A DNA stretch of 42,155 nucleotides, from positions 1 to 42,155 of the forward strand of contig JABDKD010000220.1 in NCBI GenBank assembly GCA_013003215.1, given 5' to 3'. Source of the DNA: Pyrinomonadaceae bacterium. GTDB taxonomy: Bacteria > Acidobacteriota > Blastocatellia > Pyrinomonadales > Pyrinomonadaceae. How positions within the stretch are numbered: the first letter of the stretch is position 1; every line of letters begins with the position of its first letter. Below are positions 1 to 8,240 of the stretch, one piece after another. The notes under the pieces are model-generated. The model did no database searches. It saw only the letters and a list, made by a program, of their open reading frames with translations, and was not told the DNA's origin. The translations under genes and the position numbers were made by a program.

Positions 1-737
1 ACCTGAAGATGGCAGAGCGCCTTTCAAAGAAGCATAACTCCCCGCTTCTGATCCACCTGGCGGAAGCCCAGTCAGAGGTGGATTTTGTTCGCAAGAACAA
101 GAACATGAGGCCGATCGAGTATGCAGATAAGATAGGTATTCTCAGCAACCGCACTATCGCGGCGCATGTAATTCACGCCAATCAAAGCGAGATCGAATTG
201 CTTGAAAAGAGAGGCGTTGGGGTCGCACACAATCCCGAATCGAACATGAAGCTCGCAGCTGGTGTTGCGCCGGTTCCTTCGATGATCAAAAAGAATGTAC
301 GTCTCGGTCTGGGGACCGACGGTCCGGCTTCAAATAATGACTTGAGTCTTTGGGAAGAAATGGACTCCGCCGCAAAATTACACAAAATATTCAGCAAGGA
401 TCCTAAAGCGGCTTCAGCGAAGGAAATGTTCGAATTGGCGACCATCGGCGGTGCCCGCGCGCTGCATATGGAAGAAAAGATCGGCTCGCTTGAGACAGGG
501 AAACTGGCGGATATCGTCCTTGTCGACATCGACAGCCTCCACCATACGCCTCTTTATAACGTCTATTCTCACTTAGTTTATACCGTGAAATCGTCTGACG
601 TTTCGACGGTGATCGTCAACGGAAGAGTGCTGATGCTAAAACGGACCCTCGTCACCTTGAACGAAAACCGGGTGAAAAAAGAAGCCAACGAGTATCGAAA
701 AAAGATAATCGCAAGCTTAGAGCAGCCAAAGCAGTAA
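1..737 (+). CDS. mtaD: 5-methylthioadenosine/S-adenosylhomocysteine deaminase, C-terminal part (5' end outside window)
   Basis: This amidohydrolase deaminates 5'-methylthioadenosine or S-adenosylhomocysteine to the inosine forms in the cytoplasm. The reading frame is already open at base 3, and about 244 residues are visible against roughly 430-450 for the family, so the N-terminal metal-binding HxH half lies upstream of the window. Visible landmarks are the metal-ligand segments LIHLAE and AAHVIHAN, then GVGVAHNPESNMKLAAG and the metal-binding Asp in GLGTDGPASNNDLSLWEEM, all in the order typical of TrzA/MtaD proteins. The C-terminal GSLETGKLADIVLVD segment is the usual return to the beta-sandwich. 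No partner gene is visible. Another TrzA-family deaminase (for example an 8-oxoguanine or hydroxyatrazine type) cannot be excluded without the missing half. Confidence 0.82.
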   Translation, partial: LKMAERLSKKHNSPLLIHLAEAQSEVDFVRKNKNMRPIEYADKIGILSNRTIAAHVIHANQSEIELLEKRGVGVAHNPESNMKLAAGVAPVPSMIKKNVRLGLGTDGPASNNDLSLWEEMDSAAKLHKIFSKDPKAASAKEMFELATIGGARALHMEEKIGSLETGKLADIVLVDIDSLHHTPLYNVYSHLVYTVKSSDVSTVIVNGRVLMLKRTLVTLNENRVKKEANEYRKKIIASLEQPKQ

Positions 738-889
738 TCCCTCTAAAGTGCCGTTTTTTGGGAGCTTTGCTTGCGTATGAGGGTCAGACATCGCATAATA
801 CGTGGAATTTCCGTGTGTCTTTGATTGATCTGTCTTTCAACAAACAATTTTTAGCAAAAAACGTTTTTCCGGAAGTTCAGGAGAGTGAA

Positions 890-2278
890 ATGCGATTACG
901 CCCAATTAGTCTAATACTTGCCATAACAATTATTTATATAAGCACAGTTTCGGTTGGTGCACAGGATGGACCTAAATCCACAACACTAAGCCAGATACGG
1001 GATAACACAGCGGGTGTAACCCCTACGACCGCCGAAGTGATGCGTGGCAGGATCTCGAAAGCCAAGGGATATATTGCGGTCAAGAATTTTGGTGCGGCGA
1101 TCTACGAGCTCGAGAATATTCGAAAGGAAACAAATGAGCCGACTGTGAATAGGGTCTTAAACGTACTGCTGATGCATGCGTACCTGGAGCAGGGGGATTA
1201 CATAAAGGCTCAGAGCTTCTTAAAGGAACTACAAAAGAATCCGGCGAAGGCGCTCGACTATTTTGCCGTTGCGGGTCAGGTGGTCAGCGGAGCTCGAGCA
1301 CAGTTGGCGAGGTACCGGGCGCTCGGAGTTGCGGTTTCGGACCCCACCCTTCCGGATGAGGCTAAGAACGACGTCGATAACATGCGCAAGACGCTGGAAT
1401 TGGTTATTACTCAGTCCAAGACGATCGGTAAGCGAAAAGAGATGTCCGATATGGCCCTGGCGGCTGTCGAGGAATCAAGCGCAGCGCGAAGCAACCTGGC
1501 ACGTGACGCTTATGACGAGAAGCGTTGGCAAAATCAAGTTTCTGAGGCCAGAGAGCAGATCGTCACTCCGCGAAGCAAGATCATCAGCGCGGTCGAAGGT
1601 CCGGTTGTGGTTCCGGACGATACACCGGACGTAACTCTTGTTGCGAAGAGGGTTGAAGAGGAAAAGATCAAACCTCCGGTCGTGGAAGAAAAGAAGCCGG
1701 AAGAAAAGCCGGTTGAAGCTGAGCTTAAGCCGGTAGTTGATAAAGAAGTTGTCGCTTCAAATGATGCTTCTGAATCTCAGAAAGACCCGAAACCTGTCGA
1801 GAAACTCAAAAAGGAAGCGGATAAGAGGGTTTCCGGTGCAATGCCGACGGACCGTAAGGTACGGGTGATAAGGTCCGCCGAAAAGAAACCGGTTGATCGA
1901 CCTAAGTCTAATGAGGAACAGCCGAACGTGAAATCGACCGATCAGGTGAATCGTAAGCGTCCGGTGGAAAGCAATGTCGCTTCGAATGAAGCAAGCGAGG
2001 GTCCGGTATCGATTGGGTCGCTCATTGCTTATGCGACTCGCCGCGTGAATCCGGTATATCCGCGCCAGGCGAAATCCATGCGCATGCAGGGAACCGTGGA
2101 GGTCGAGGTCGTTGTTGATGAGATGGGTAAAGTGGCATCCGTGGAGAACATGAGCGGCCCTTCGCTTCTGAAACGCGCTGCCAGAGACGCTGTAAGAAAG
2201 TGGAAGTTCAAGCCGTTTGTAAGAGACGGACAGCCGGTGAAGGCGACCGGATTTGTAAGGTTTAATTTCAATCTCTAG
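890..2278 (+). CDS. TonB C-terminal domain protein with helical N-terminal region and Lys/Pro/Glu-rich linker
   Basis: The ATG at 890 is preferred over an upstream start at 758. It has an AGGAG Shine-Dalgarno 6 bases upstream and begins directly with MRLRPISLILAITIIYIS, a signal peptide or membrane anchor ending near VGAQD. The protein is 462 residues. After a helical, TPR-like stretch (about 45-130 of the mature part) comes a long low-complexity linker rich in Lys, Pro, Glu and Val, with repeated EEKKPEEKP-type motifs. The last 80 residues are a TonB C-terminal domain: VNPVYPRQAKSMRMQGTVEV, then a KWKFKPFVRDGQPV segment. TonB domains contact the TonB box of outer-membrane receptors, and two Oar-like receptors are encoded in this window. 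A role in energising or binding such receptors is inferred. The linker would span the periplasm. Confidence 0.8.
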   Translation: MRLRPISLILAITIIYISTVSVGAQDGPKSTTLSQIRDNTAGVTPTTAEVMRGRISKAKGYIAVKNFGAAIYELENIRKETNEPTVNRVLNVLLMHAYLEQGDYIKAQSFLKELQKNPAKALDYFAVAGQVVSGARAQLARYRALGVAVSDPTLPDEAKNDVDNMRKTLELVITQSKTIGKRKEMSDMALAAVEESSAARSNLARDAYDEKRWQNQVSEAREQIVTPRSKIISAVEGPVVVPDDTPDVTLVAKRVEEEKIKPPVVEEKKPEEKPVEAELKPVVDKEVVASNDASESQKDPKPVEKLKKEADKRVSGAMPTDRKVRVIRSAEKKPVDRPKSNEEQPNVKSTDQVNRKRPVESNVASNEASEGPVSIGSLIAYATRRVNPVYPRQAKSMRMQGTVEVEVVVDEMGKVASVENMSGPSLLKRAARDAVRKWKFKPFVRDGQPVKATGFVRFNFNL

Positions 2279-2302
2279 AGAATCAACGTGTTTAGTTTAT
2301 TG

Positions 2303-2335
2303 AGACCGCGTCAAAACTGATGCGGTCTTTTGTTT
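2303..2335 (+). terminator. Rho-independent terminator after the TonB-domain gene
   Basis: A perfect 7-bp stem, AGACCGC (2303-2309) with GCGGTCT (2322-2328), has a 12-base loop and runs straight into TTTTGTTT. It lies 25 bp after the stop codon of the TonB-domain gene. Confidence 0.8.
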
Positions 2336-2368
2336 GCTCCGATATCTTTTGCCTTAAAGAGACGTACT

Positions 2369-2403
2369 AAAAAGCGCCGGACAGAACGGGGTTCCATCCG
2401 GCG
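2369..2403 (-). terminator. Rho-independent terminator for minus-strand transcription
   Basis: CGCCGGA (2375-2381) pairs perfectly with TCCGGCG (2397-2403). Read on the minus strand, the stem is followed by CTTTTTAG. It sits 37 bp beyond the stop codon of the small DUF4440-like ORF at 2440-2679, as expected for a terminator of that transcript. Confidence 0.65.
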
Positions 2404-2439
2404 TCAACAGGCAGGCCCTGTAAAGAGCGAGGTGCTGCC

Positions 2440-2679
2440 TCAATTTACGGCGACAGGTCCTGACTCGGTAATGCGCGAACTGCGCGATTCGACCGCGAGC
2501 CAGTCACCATGCCTTCTTTTGAGCGTTTTGGAGAAGCGGTAAAGGAGTTCTTCTCTTTTTCCTGATTCGCTCCTGCTCTCTACCGCGTATGTTCCCGTGA
2601 TGAAAGCCGTATTTCCCTCAACTTCGGCATTTATGTCGGTCAGCCGGATTAATCCGAATTTGTTTTCAAGCCAGTTCAT
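2440..2679 (-). CDS. Short DUF4440/SnoaL-like protein, probably N-terminally truncated
   Basis: This 79-residue ORF reads like the C-terminal half of a DUF4440 (SnoaL/NTF2-like) protein: INAEVEGNTAFITGTYAVES, then YRFSKTLKRRHGDWLAVES and SRI, matching the family's final beta-hairpins with the conserved G-x-W. Full-length family members have about 120-150 residues, and the first helices and strands are missing here. The frame is closed by a stop 25-27 bases upstream of the ATG. ATG 2679 has a weak GAGG at 9-base spacing; a GTG at 2697 is an alternative. A terminator-like hairpin follows its 3' end, so it is or was transcribed. It may be a decayed gene or a deliberately short half-domain. No function is assigned. 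Confidence 0.5.
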   Translation of the reverse strand: MNWLENKFGLIRLTDINAEVEGNTAFITGTYAVESRSESGKREELLYRFSKTLKRRHGDWLAVESRSSRITESGPVAVN

Positions 2680-2853
2680 AATTAAGGTCCTCGACACTCT
2701 TAATTAACGCCTCTGTTCTGTGCCTTCTAATATCAAAAGCGCCTGTTTGTAAGAAAAAGGCTCATTTTTTTGTAATTGCTAAAACGGCAGGTTGATTCGC
2801 GGCATCAAATCGGAAAGACTTTTCACAAACTTGGGCTTTTCGTTTCTAAGAAT

Positions 2854-5673
2854 ATGTTGAAATACATTCTCATCGCATTTTCGTTAATGACAATTCTCTC
2901 TTCCACTCCAACTGCGAAAGAACCCGAAATCGTGCCCGGTGTTTCCAAACGACTCGCCGAATGGCGTGCTGAGCACTACTCCGAGGTCAGGTATAAAGTC
3001 GATCTTGTTCTGCAGAAGATGTCACCCGTTTTGAAGGGAAGAATCGAGGTGCGCTTGCGGGTGCGCGCTGGGGCAGATGATGCGGGGACAAGGGGACGCG
3101 GGGACGCGGTGGATGTTCCTGTCATATTGGATTGGCGAAAAATCTCGGGGCATAAGGAAAAGTCGAGGGTATTTGACGTCACCTTAAATGGAAAGTCTGC
3201 AGAACCGGAAGAAATTAACGAGCATCTTGTTTTTCGCAGTGGCGTCGTTTCCGGCGAGAACATCATTAAGCTGAAATTTGAATCTCCCATTCTGAAATCG
3301 GGAAGCGCAATTACCAGATACGTCGACAGCGAGGACGGATCGGAATATATCTATTCGCTCTTCGTTCCTTCTGACGCGAGTACAGCTTTCCCTGTTTTTG
3401 ACCAGCCTGACCTGAAAGCGAAGTTCAAATTAAACATAACTCGTAGCCCGGACTGGACAGTGGTATCTAACGCCGACGACTGCGGCGGAAGGATGGAGGG
3501 TGCCAAGATCGTTGAACAGGAGTTCTGCGAAACCAAGCCAATTAGCACGTATGTATTCGCATTCGCCGCCGGACCGCTAACGAGAGTTGACGAGCTGGGT
3601 GACTCCTCACCCGTTTCCAATACATTGACTACCGGGGGGGCTACCAAGCCGCAAGCCCCATCCGACCCGTCAATTAACATATACGTCAGGCGCTCCCAAA
3701 CGGAAAGGTTCAAACCTCACGCAAAGGAAGTATTCCGGCTCAACCGAGAAGCGATCAGGTATCTCGAAAACTATTTCGCGTACAAGTTTCCGTTCTCCAA
3801 ATACGACGTCGTTTTGATACCGGAATTTCCTTTTGGCGGAATGGAACACGCGGGTGCCACTTTCCTGCGCGAAAGATCTGTGATTTTCCCGACTGAACCG
3901 ACTGCAAACAACTACATCGCAAGGGCTTCCGTGATTTTCCACGAGGCCGCACACCAGTGGTTTGGCGACACGGTGACGATGAAATGGTTTGACGACCTTT
4001 GGCTCAAGGAGGGTTTTGCCACATTTATGGCCTACAAGGCCATGACCGACGTGATGCCGGAATACAATGCATGGAAAGTTTTCTATGAGCGTACAAAACC
4101 GGGGGCGTATGCGACCGATGTGACAAAGGGAACGGTGCCGATCTATCAGGACATTCCAAATCTCAATTCGGCGAAATCGGCGTACGGCAACATCGTCTAC
4201 CAGAAGGCCCCTTCGTTTCTCAAGCAGGCGGAATTCTATCTTGGAGAAGACAATTTCAAAGAATCGGTACGATTGTTCCTGCGGCACCACGCTTTCGCGA
4301 ACGCGGAGTGGTCGGATTTGGTCGCAGCGTTTGAGGCGACGAGCAAACAGGATCTTTCCGGGTGGGCGGACGCATGGGTGAAGAAGCGGAGTCTCCCAAT
4401 CGTCCGTGTAAAAAGAAGCAGTTATCACTCTTACCGGGAAATGGGCAAGCCGCACGACACCGCTTACAATTATTCGCTCGAGCAAAAAGACGCACTAAAC
4501 GAAGGTGGGAAATGGCCTATGAAAACAAAGATCCTTCTGCGTTTTGATAACGGGACCCAGGAGATCAAGGAGGTCGATCTCACAAGGCAAAGCGGGAAAA
4601 GAGGTTTTGCGAGGTACTGGGTTGATATCCAATCGAATCCAAACTTTAAATCGAGGGCGCCCGTCTTCGTCTTTCCAAACTTCGATGACAAGGGCTATGG
4701 AATCTTCCTGCTCGATCCGCGCAGCCAGCGGTATGCGTTGGAGAGCATTCACAAGGAAAAGGATGCGTTTCTGCGTTCGATGATGTGGGGAGCGCTTTGG
4801 GATTCGGTTAGGTTTGGTGAACTCGATCCTACGAATTATGTCGATCTGGCGATAGAGCATATTGATGTTGAATCGGATGACACCACGATCGCATCGATTC
4901 TAGGGCGGGTCGGAACGGCATTTACATACTATTTGAATGAAGAGCAGCAGGCTGCCGTTGGTCCCGGAATCGAGAATAAACTTTTGAATCTAATGTCCAA
5001 AGATTCTTCGAACGGCAGGCTAATTACGATCTATCGAAATTTCCTGCGTGTAGCGAAGAGCAAGAATGCACTTAAACTGCTGCAGAATCTGGAGATAATG
5101 TCCTCTTCCGCTTCTCCGGATAGGGCTTCCGCGGATCCGATAGTCACAAAACTCGCACCTCTACTGAGGACTCGTGATCGTTTCGAAATTGCCTCGAAGC
5201 TTGCTGCGTCAAAGTCCAAAGAGGCTCGCGGCATTCTTGCGAGACTCGCGAAAGAGAATACAGATGACGCATCAAAACGTTATGCCTATGCTGCCGGAGC
5301 CTCGTTCGCAGATGAAAACAGTAAAAAGAAGTACTTTGATGATTTTGTAAACAACAAGGAAGTTTCTGAGAGCTGGATAGAAGCCGCGTTTCGTAACTGG
5401 AATTCTCCTGCACATGACGAACTCACATTGCCGTATCTTGAGCGAGCGCTAAGCGAGCTCCCGAACCTCAAGCGGAACCGCAAGATCTTCTTTGTAAACG
5501 GCTGGCTGGGTGCTTTTATTGGCGGGCAGAAATCGAAAGAAGCGCTCGGGACGGTTCAGAAGTTTCTTGAGAAGAACCCGGATCTGGATGCGGACCTGCG
5601 CCGGAAAATACTCGAGAACCTGGATGGGCTCGAAAGGGCAGTGATGATCAGGGAAAAGTATTCGAAGAAATAG
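2854..5673 (+). CDS. Secreted M1-family zinc aminopeptidase
   Basis: The start at 2854 gives an immediate signal peptide (MLKYILIAFSLMTILSS, cleavage near TPTAKEP); an upstream in-frame start at 2776 adds an unlikely 26 residues. The 939-residue protein has the M1 layout: N-terminal beta-saddle, substrate motif FPFGGMEHAG (family GxMEN, with His in place of Asn), zinc site H363-E-A-A-H367 and E386 in WLKEGFA (HExxH-x18-E), then an ERAP-like alpha-helical C-terminal region. It should remove N-terminal amino acids from peptides in the periplasm or outside the cell. Within the N-terminal domain, about residues 77-86 are encoded by an octamer repeat, and a second loop around 250-270 is rich in Ser, Thr and Pro; both look like tolerated surface insertions. 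It is monocistronic, flanked by repeat-rich spacers. Confidence 0.9.
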   Translation: MLKYILIAFSLMTILSSTPTAKEPEIVPGVSKRLAEWRAEHYSEVRYKVDLVLQKMSPVLKGRIEVRLRVRAGADDAGTRGRGDAVDVPVILDWRKISGHKEKSRVFDVTLNGKSAEPEEINEHLVFRSGVVSGENIIKLKFESPILKSGSAITRYVDSEDGSEYIYSLFVPSDASTAFPVFDQPDLKAKFKLNITRSPDWTVVSNADDCGGRMEGAKIVEQEFCETKPISTYVFAFAAGPLTRVDELGDSSPVSNTLTTGGATKPQAPSDPSINIYVRRSQTERFKPHAKEVFRLNREAIRYLENYFAYKFPFSKYDVVLIPEFPFGGMEHAGATFLRERSVIFPTEPTANNYIARASVIFHEAAHQWFGDTVTMKWFDDLWLKEGFATFMAYKAMTDVMPEYNAWKVFYERTKPGAYATDVTKGTVPIYQDIPNLNSAKSAYGNIVYQKAPSFLKQAEFYLGEDNFKESVRLFLRHHAFANAEWSDLVAAFEATSKQDLSGWADAWVKKRSLPIVRVKRSSYHSYREMGKPHDTAYNYSLEQKDALNEGGKWPMKTKILLRFDNGTQEIKEVDLTRQSGKRGFARYWVDIQSNPNFKSRAPVFVFPNFDDKGYGIFLLDPRSQRYALESIHKEKDAFLRSMMWGALWDSVRFGELDPTNYVDLAIEHIDVESDDTTIASILGRVGTAFTYYLNEEQQAAVGPGIENKLLNLMSKDSSNGRLITIYRNFLRVAKSKNALKLLQNLEIMSSSASPDRASADPIVTKLAPLLRTRDRFEIASKLAASKSKEARGILARLAKENTDDASKRYAYAAGASFADENSKKKYFDDFVNNKEVSESWIEAAFRNWNSPAHDELTLPYLERALSELPNLKRNRKIFFVNGWLGAFIGGQKSKEALGTVQKFLEKNPDLDADLRRKILENLDGLERAVMIREKYSKK
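3082..3110 (+). repeat. In-frame octamer repeat inside the aminopeptidase gene
   Basis: Three consecutive 8-mers, gcggggac, aaggggac and gcggggac (3082-3105), are followed by a partial fourth, gcggt. Three units are 24 bp, so the frame is kept and a short Gly/Arg/Asp-rich loop is added to the protein. Confidence 0.6.
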
Positions 5674-5817
5674 GGCGATGACGGGGCGAAATGTGGAATG
5701 ATCCGAGACCCCGCGTTTCGCTTCGCTCCACACGGGGCATATCTATCACGCGCTTACAACCCTTTTGCTTTGCAGCCAGATCGCACAACTGATTACCTGA
5801 TTATCCGGACTCTCGCT
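5674..5817. other. Intergenic spacer with a long hairpin
   Basis: This is the unique part of the spacer between the aminopeptidase and the repeat array. It contains a hairpin, CCCCG (5709-5713) with CGGGG (5733-5737), extended by GT/AC across one mismatch. It lacks a T-run, so it is not a standard terminator. Nothing else was recognised here. Confidence 0.35.
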
Positions 5818-6265
5818 TTCCCGCCCGCTAACGCGGGGGGCCTGATAGCCATCGCCTACCGGTGACGGTTCTGATGCAGATCCGTTACCATCCGCGTTGA
5901 ACCGCGGCTAAACTCCTGCCGCCAGAAATCGCAGCCGGCCCTGGTAGCCATCGCCTACCGGCGACGGTTCTGATGCAGATCCGTTACCATCCGCGTTGAA
6001 CCGCCGCGAAAATTCCGCCCGCTAACGCAGGCGGCCTTGATAGCCATCGCCTACCGGCGACGGTTCTGATGCAGATCCGTTATCATCCGCGTTGAACCGC
6101 CGCGAAAATTCCGCCCGCAAACGCAGGCGGCCCTGACAGCCATCGCCTACCGGCGACGGTTCTGATGCAGATCCGCGTTGATCCGCGGCTAAACTCCTGC
6201 CGCCAGAAATCGCAGCCGGCCCTGATAGTCATCGGCTACCACCGACGGTTCTGATCCGTTGAATC
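5818..6265 (+). repeat. Tandem array of a ~96-bp hairpin-bearing intergenic repeat (about five copies)
   Basis: The core hairpin CCaTCGCC-tacc-GGCGAcGG recurs in units beginning at 5844, 5943, 6039, 6135 and 6224 (spacing 99, 96, 96 and 89 bp). Each core is followed by a TTCTGATGCAGATCCG segment (shortened in the last copy), and most also carry CCGCGTTGAACCGC. Units are joined by one of two linkers: a second hairpin of the type CCGCCCGCtaacGCAGGCGG, or a CTCCTGCCGCCAGAAATCGC segment. The linker order after copies 1 to 4 is B, A, A, B. A linker-A-like hairpin also opens the array at 5820-5840. The last copy keeps the stem through a compensatory C-G to G-C exchange. No convincing ORF lies inside. 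The array is REP-like in character, and its family identity is unknown. Confidence 0.8.
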
Positions 6266-6438
6266 GGCTTCATTTTCGCCGTCCGCACCAGATGTCCCGG
6301 GCTTTTTAAGCCGTACTCTACTTCCCCCAGGCAGCCTTTTTCCAAAGAAATCAACAAGATAGGGCAGCCAAGTCTTGTCACAAAGCCTATCGAGCGTTTA
6401 GACTGACCAACACAACAACAAACGGGGAACAAGTCAGA

Positions 6439-8040
6439 ATGGAATCAACGCCTACATATTTGAATTTGTCATTGGTAATCGAACAGCACGCGCGGCTCAC
6501 GCCTGAGATTGACGCGATAGTCTTTGGTGACACCATAATTTCGTACGGAGAGCTGAACGCTCTCGCGTCTAAAGTGGCCAACGCATTGCGTGAAATGGGA
6601 ATTGAGCCAGGCGACAAAGTCGCGTTGAGCTGTCCAAATGTCCCATATTTCCCAATCGTGTATTACGGGATTTTGAAAGCCGGTGCGATCGTCGTCCCGA
6701 TAAATGTTCTGTTCAAACCGCGGGAGATCGAGTATCACCTCTCAGACTCCGACGCCAAGGCTGTTTTTGTCTTTGAAGGAACTGAAGAGTTGCCGATGGC
6801 GACTATGTGCAAAAAAGCTTTCGACAAGGTGGCGACTTGCGAACAGATGGTCGTGATGTGTGCTGACAAGACTGCCCCGTCACCTATCGAGGATTGTAAG
6901 TCTTTGTCAGCATTGATTTTCGACAAAAGCGCTCAATTCGATACCCATCCTACAAAACCCGATGACACCGCGTTGATCATGTATACATCGGGAACCACAG
7001 GAACTCCGAAAGGTGCGGAATTGACACATATGAATGTGTTCTTGAATTCGATCGTGGCGTTTAACCTGCATGTTCCGGGTTTGGATTACACCGACGGCAT
7101 CCAGAAGACTTGTTTGATAACGCTTCCGCTCTTCCATACAACGGGTCAGACGGCTCAGATGAACGCGCAGATGTTTGCCGGGCACCGCATCGTCTTGATT
7201 CCTAGGTTTGAGCCGCAAACTGCGCTCGAGGCGTTCAAGAAATATCACGTCAACTTCTGGACGGGTGTCCCGACGATGTATTGGGCGATTCTGAAGTATG
7301 TTGAGGAAAACGAAATTGACGTTGCGCCGTACGCCGAGTCGATGTCGATAATGAGTTCGGGCGGTGCCCCGATGCCGGTCGAGGTGATGAAGGCGTTCGA
7401 AGAGAAATTCACCTGCCGGATCCTCGAAGGCTACGGATTGACCGAGACGTCGCCCATCTCGAACTTCAATCATCCCCAGGTTGAATCGATTCCCGGTAAT
7501 GTCGGGCACGGGGTATTCGGTTGCGATGTCCGCTGTGTCGACGAGGAAGGAAACGATGTCCCCATAGGTGAACGCGGTGAAGTAGTTATGCGCGGCCATA
7601 ACATCATGAAGGGTTATTACAAGCGGCCTGATGCGACGGAGGAAGCATTCCGTGGCGGGTGGTTTCATTCCGGTGACATCGGGATTATGGATAAAACGGG
7701 CCGGGTGAGCATCGTCGACCGGAAGAAGGAAATGATTCTTCGCGGTGGTTACAACGTCTATCCTCGAGAACTCGAAGAGGTCATCATGACCCACGAGGCA
7801 GTCTCGCTGGTGGCGATAATTGGGGTGCCGGATGAAAAGTTAGGTGAAGAAGTAAAGGCATTCGTTGTTCTCAATGCCGGGCATGAACTGTCGGAGGAGG
7901 ACTTCATAGCTTGGTGCAAAGAACAGTTCGCGGCAAACAAATACCCGAGATATGTGGAGTTTCGCGACTCTCTCCCTGTTGGGGGAACCGGGAAGATCCA
8001 GAAGCGTGCGCTCAAAGAAGAGATTTCGAAAGGGGCATAG
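6439..8040 (+). CDS. Acyl-CoA ligase (long-chain fatty acid-CoA ligase family, ANL superfamily)
   Basis: The enzyme activates a carboxylic acid, probably a fatty acid, with ATP to an acyl-adenylate and transfers it to CoA in the cytoplasm. All adenylation-domain signatures are present in 533 residues: P-loop MYTSGTTGTPKGAE (about residue 180), GYGLTETSP, the GWFHSGDIG aspartate, the hinge VDRKKEMILRGGYNVYP, and the C-terminal catalytic lysine in PVGGTGKIQKRALK. Length is normal for FadD-like ligases. The ATG at 6439 follows GGGGA by 10 bases. The gene stands alone between two arrays of the same hairpin repeat in opposite orientations. The preferred chain length cannot be read from sequence; a medium-chain or aryl acid substrate is possible. 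Confidence 0.88.
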   Translation: MESTPTYLNLSLVIEQHARLTPEIDAIVFGDTIISYGELNALASKVANALREMGIEPGDKVALSCPNVPYFPIVYYGILKAGAIVVPINVLFKPREIEYHLSDSDAKAVFVFEGTEELPMATMCKKAFDKVATCEQMVVMCADKTAPSPIEDCKSLSALIFDKSAQFDTHPTKPDDTALIMYTSGTTGTPKGAELTHMNVFLNSIVAFNLHVPGLDYTDGIQKTCLITLPLFHTTGQTAQMNAQMFAGHRIVLIPRFEPQTALEAFKKYHVNFWTGVPTMYWAILKYVEENEIDVAPYAESMSIMSSGGAPMPVEVMKAFEEKFTCRILEGYGLTETSPISNFNHPQVESIPGNVGHGVFGCDVRCVDEEGNDVPIGERGEVVMRGHNIMKGYYKRPDATEEAFRGGWFHSGDIGIMDKTGRVSIVDRKKEMILRGGYNVYPRELEEVIMTHEAVSLVAIIGVPDEKLGEEVKAFVVLNAGHELSEEDFIAWCKEQFAANKYPRYVEFRDSLPVGGTGKIQKRALKEEISKGA

Positions 8041-8041
8041 C

Positions 8042-8222
8042 AGGATGGCAGGCGAGAAGGATTGAAGGATTGAAGGCGATAAGGCAAGGAGCAGATAGAA
8101 CCGTCGCCGGTACGCGTTGGCACTCTTAAAGGACGGCGGGAGTGAAGGAGAGAAGGCGAGAAGGATTGAAGGAGTGAAGGCGAGGAAGCGTGAGAACCGT
8201 CGCCGGTAGGCGATGGCACTCT
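8042..8222 (-). repeat. Two composite repeats: octamer array plus hairpin, inverted relative to the 5.8-6.3 kb array
   Basis: From 8042 to 8097 the plus strand reads as 8-bp units mostly beginning AGG (for example aggattga twice, at 8058-8073), and this is followed at 8098 by GAACCGTCGCCGGTA. From 8130 to 8193 a second run of 8-mers occurs in register (aggcgaga, aggattga, aggagtga) and is followed at 8194 by GAACCGTCGCCGGTAGGCGA. The hairpin portion is the reverse complement of the core repeated upstream of the acyl-CoA ligase. The two composites are about 100 bp apart and differ by one octamer in length. Confidence 0.75.
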
Positions 8223-8240
8223 CTCTGAGTGCAGGTGAAG

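Noticed and set aside
3670-4485. Long antisense ORF (271 codons) in the M1 aminopeptidase gene
   Set aside because: The sense frame has complete M1 motifs; the antisense product lacks recognisable domains and is a codon-bias shadow.
5818-6265. Regularly spaced repeats as a CRISPR array
   Set aside because: Units are about 96 bp and near-identical over most of their length; there are no short unique spacers and no cas genes nearby.
6907-7794. Antisense ORF of 295 codons in the acyl-CoA ligase gene
   Set aside because: It overlaps the intact adenylation motifs on the opposite strand and contains no known motif.
8042-8240. Molybdenum-cofactor riboswitch upstream of moaD
   Set aside because: The spacer is explained by octamer and hairpin repeats shared with another locus; the conserved Moco riboswitch pattern was not recognised.
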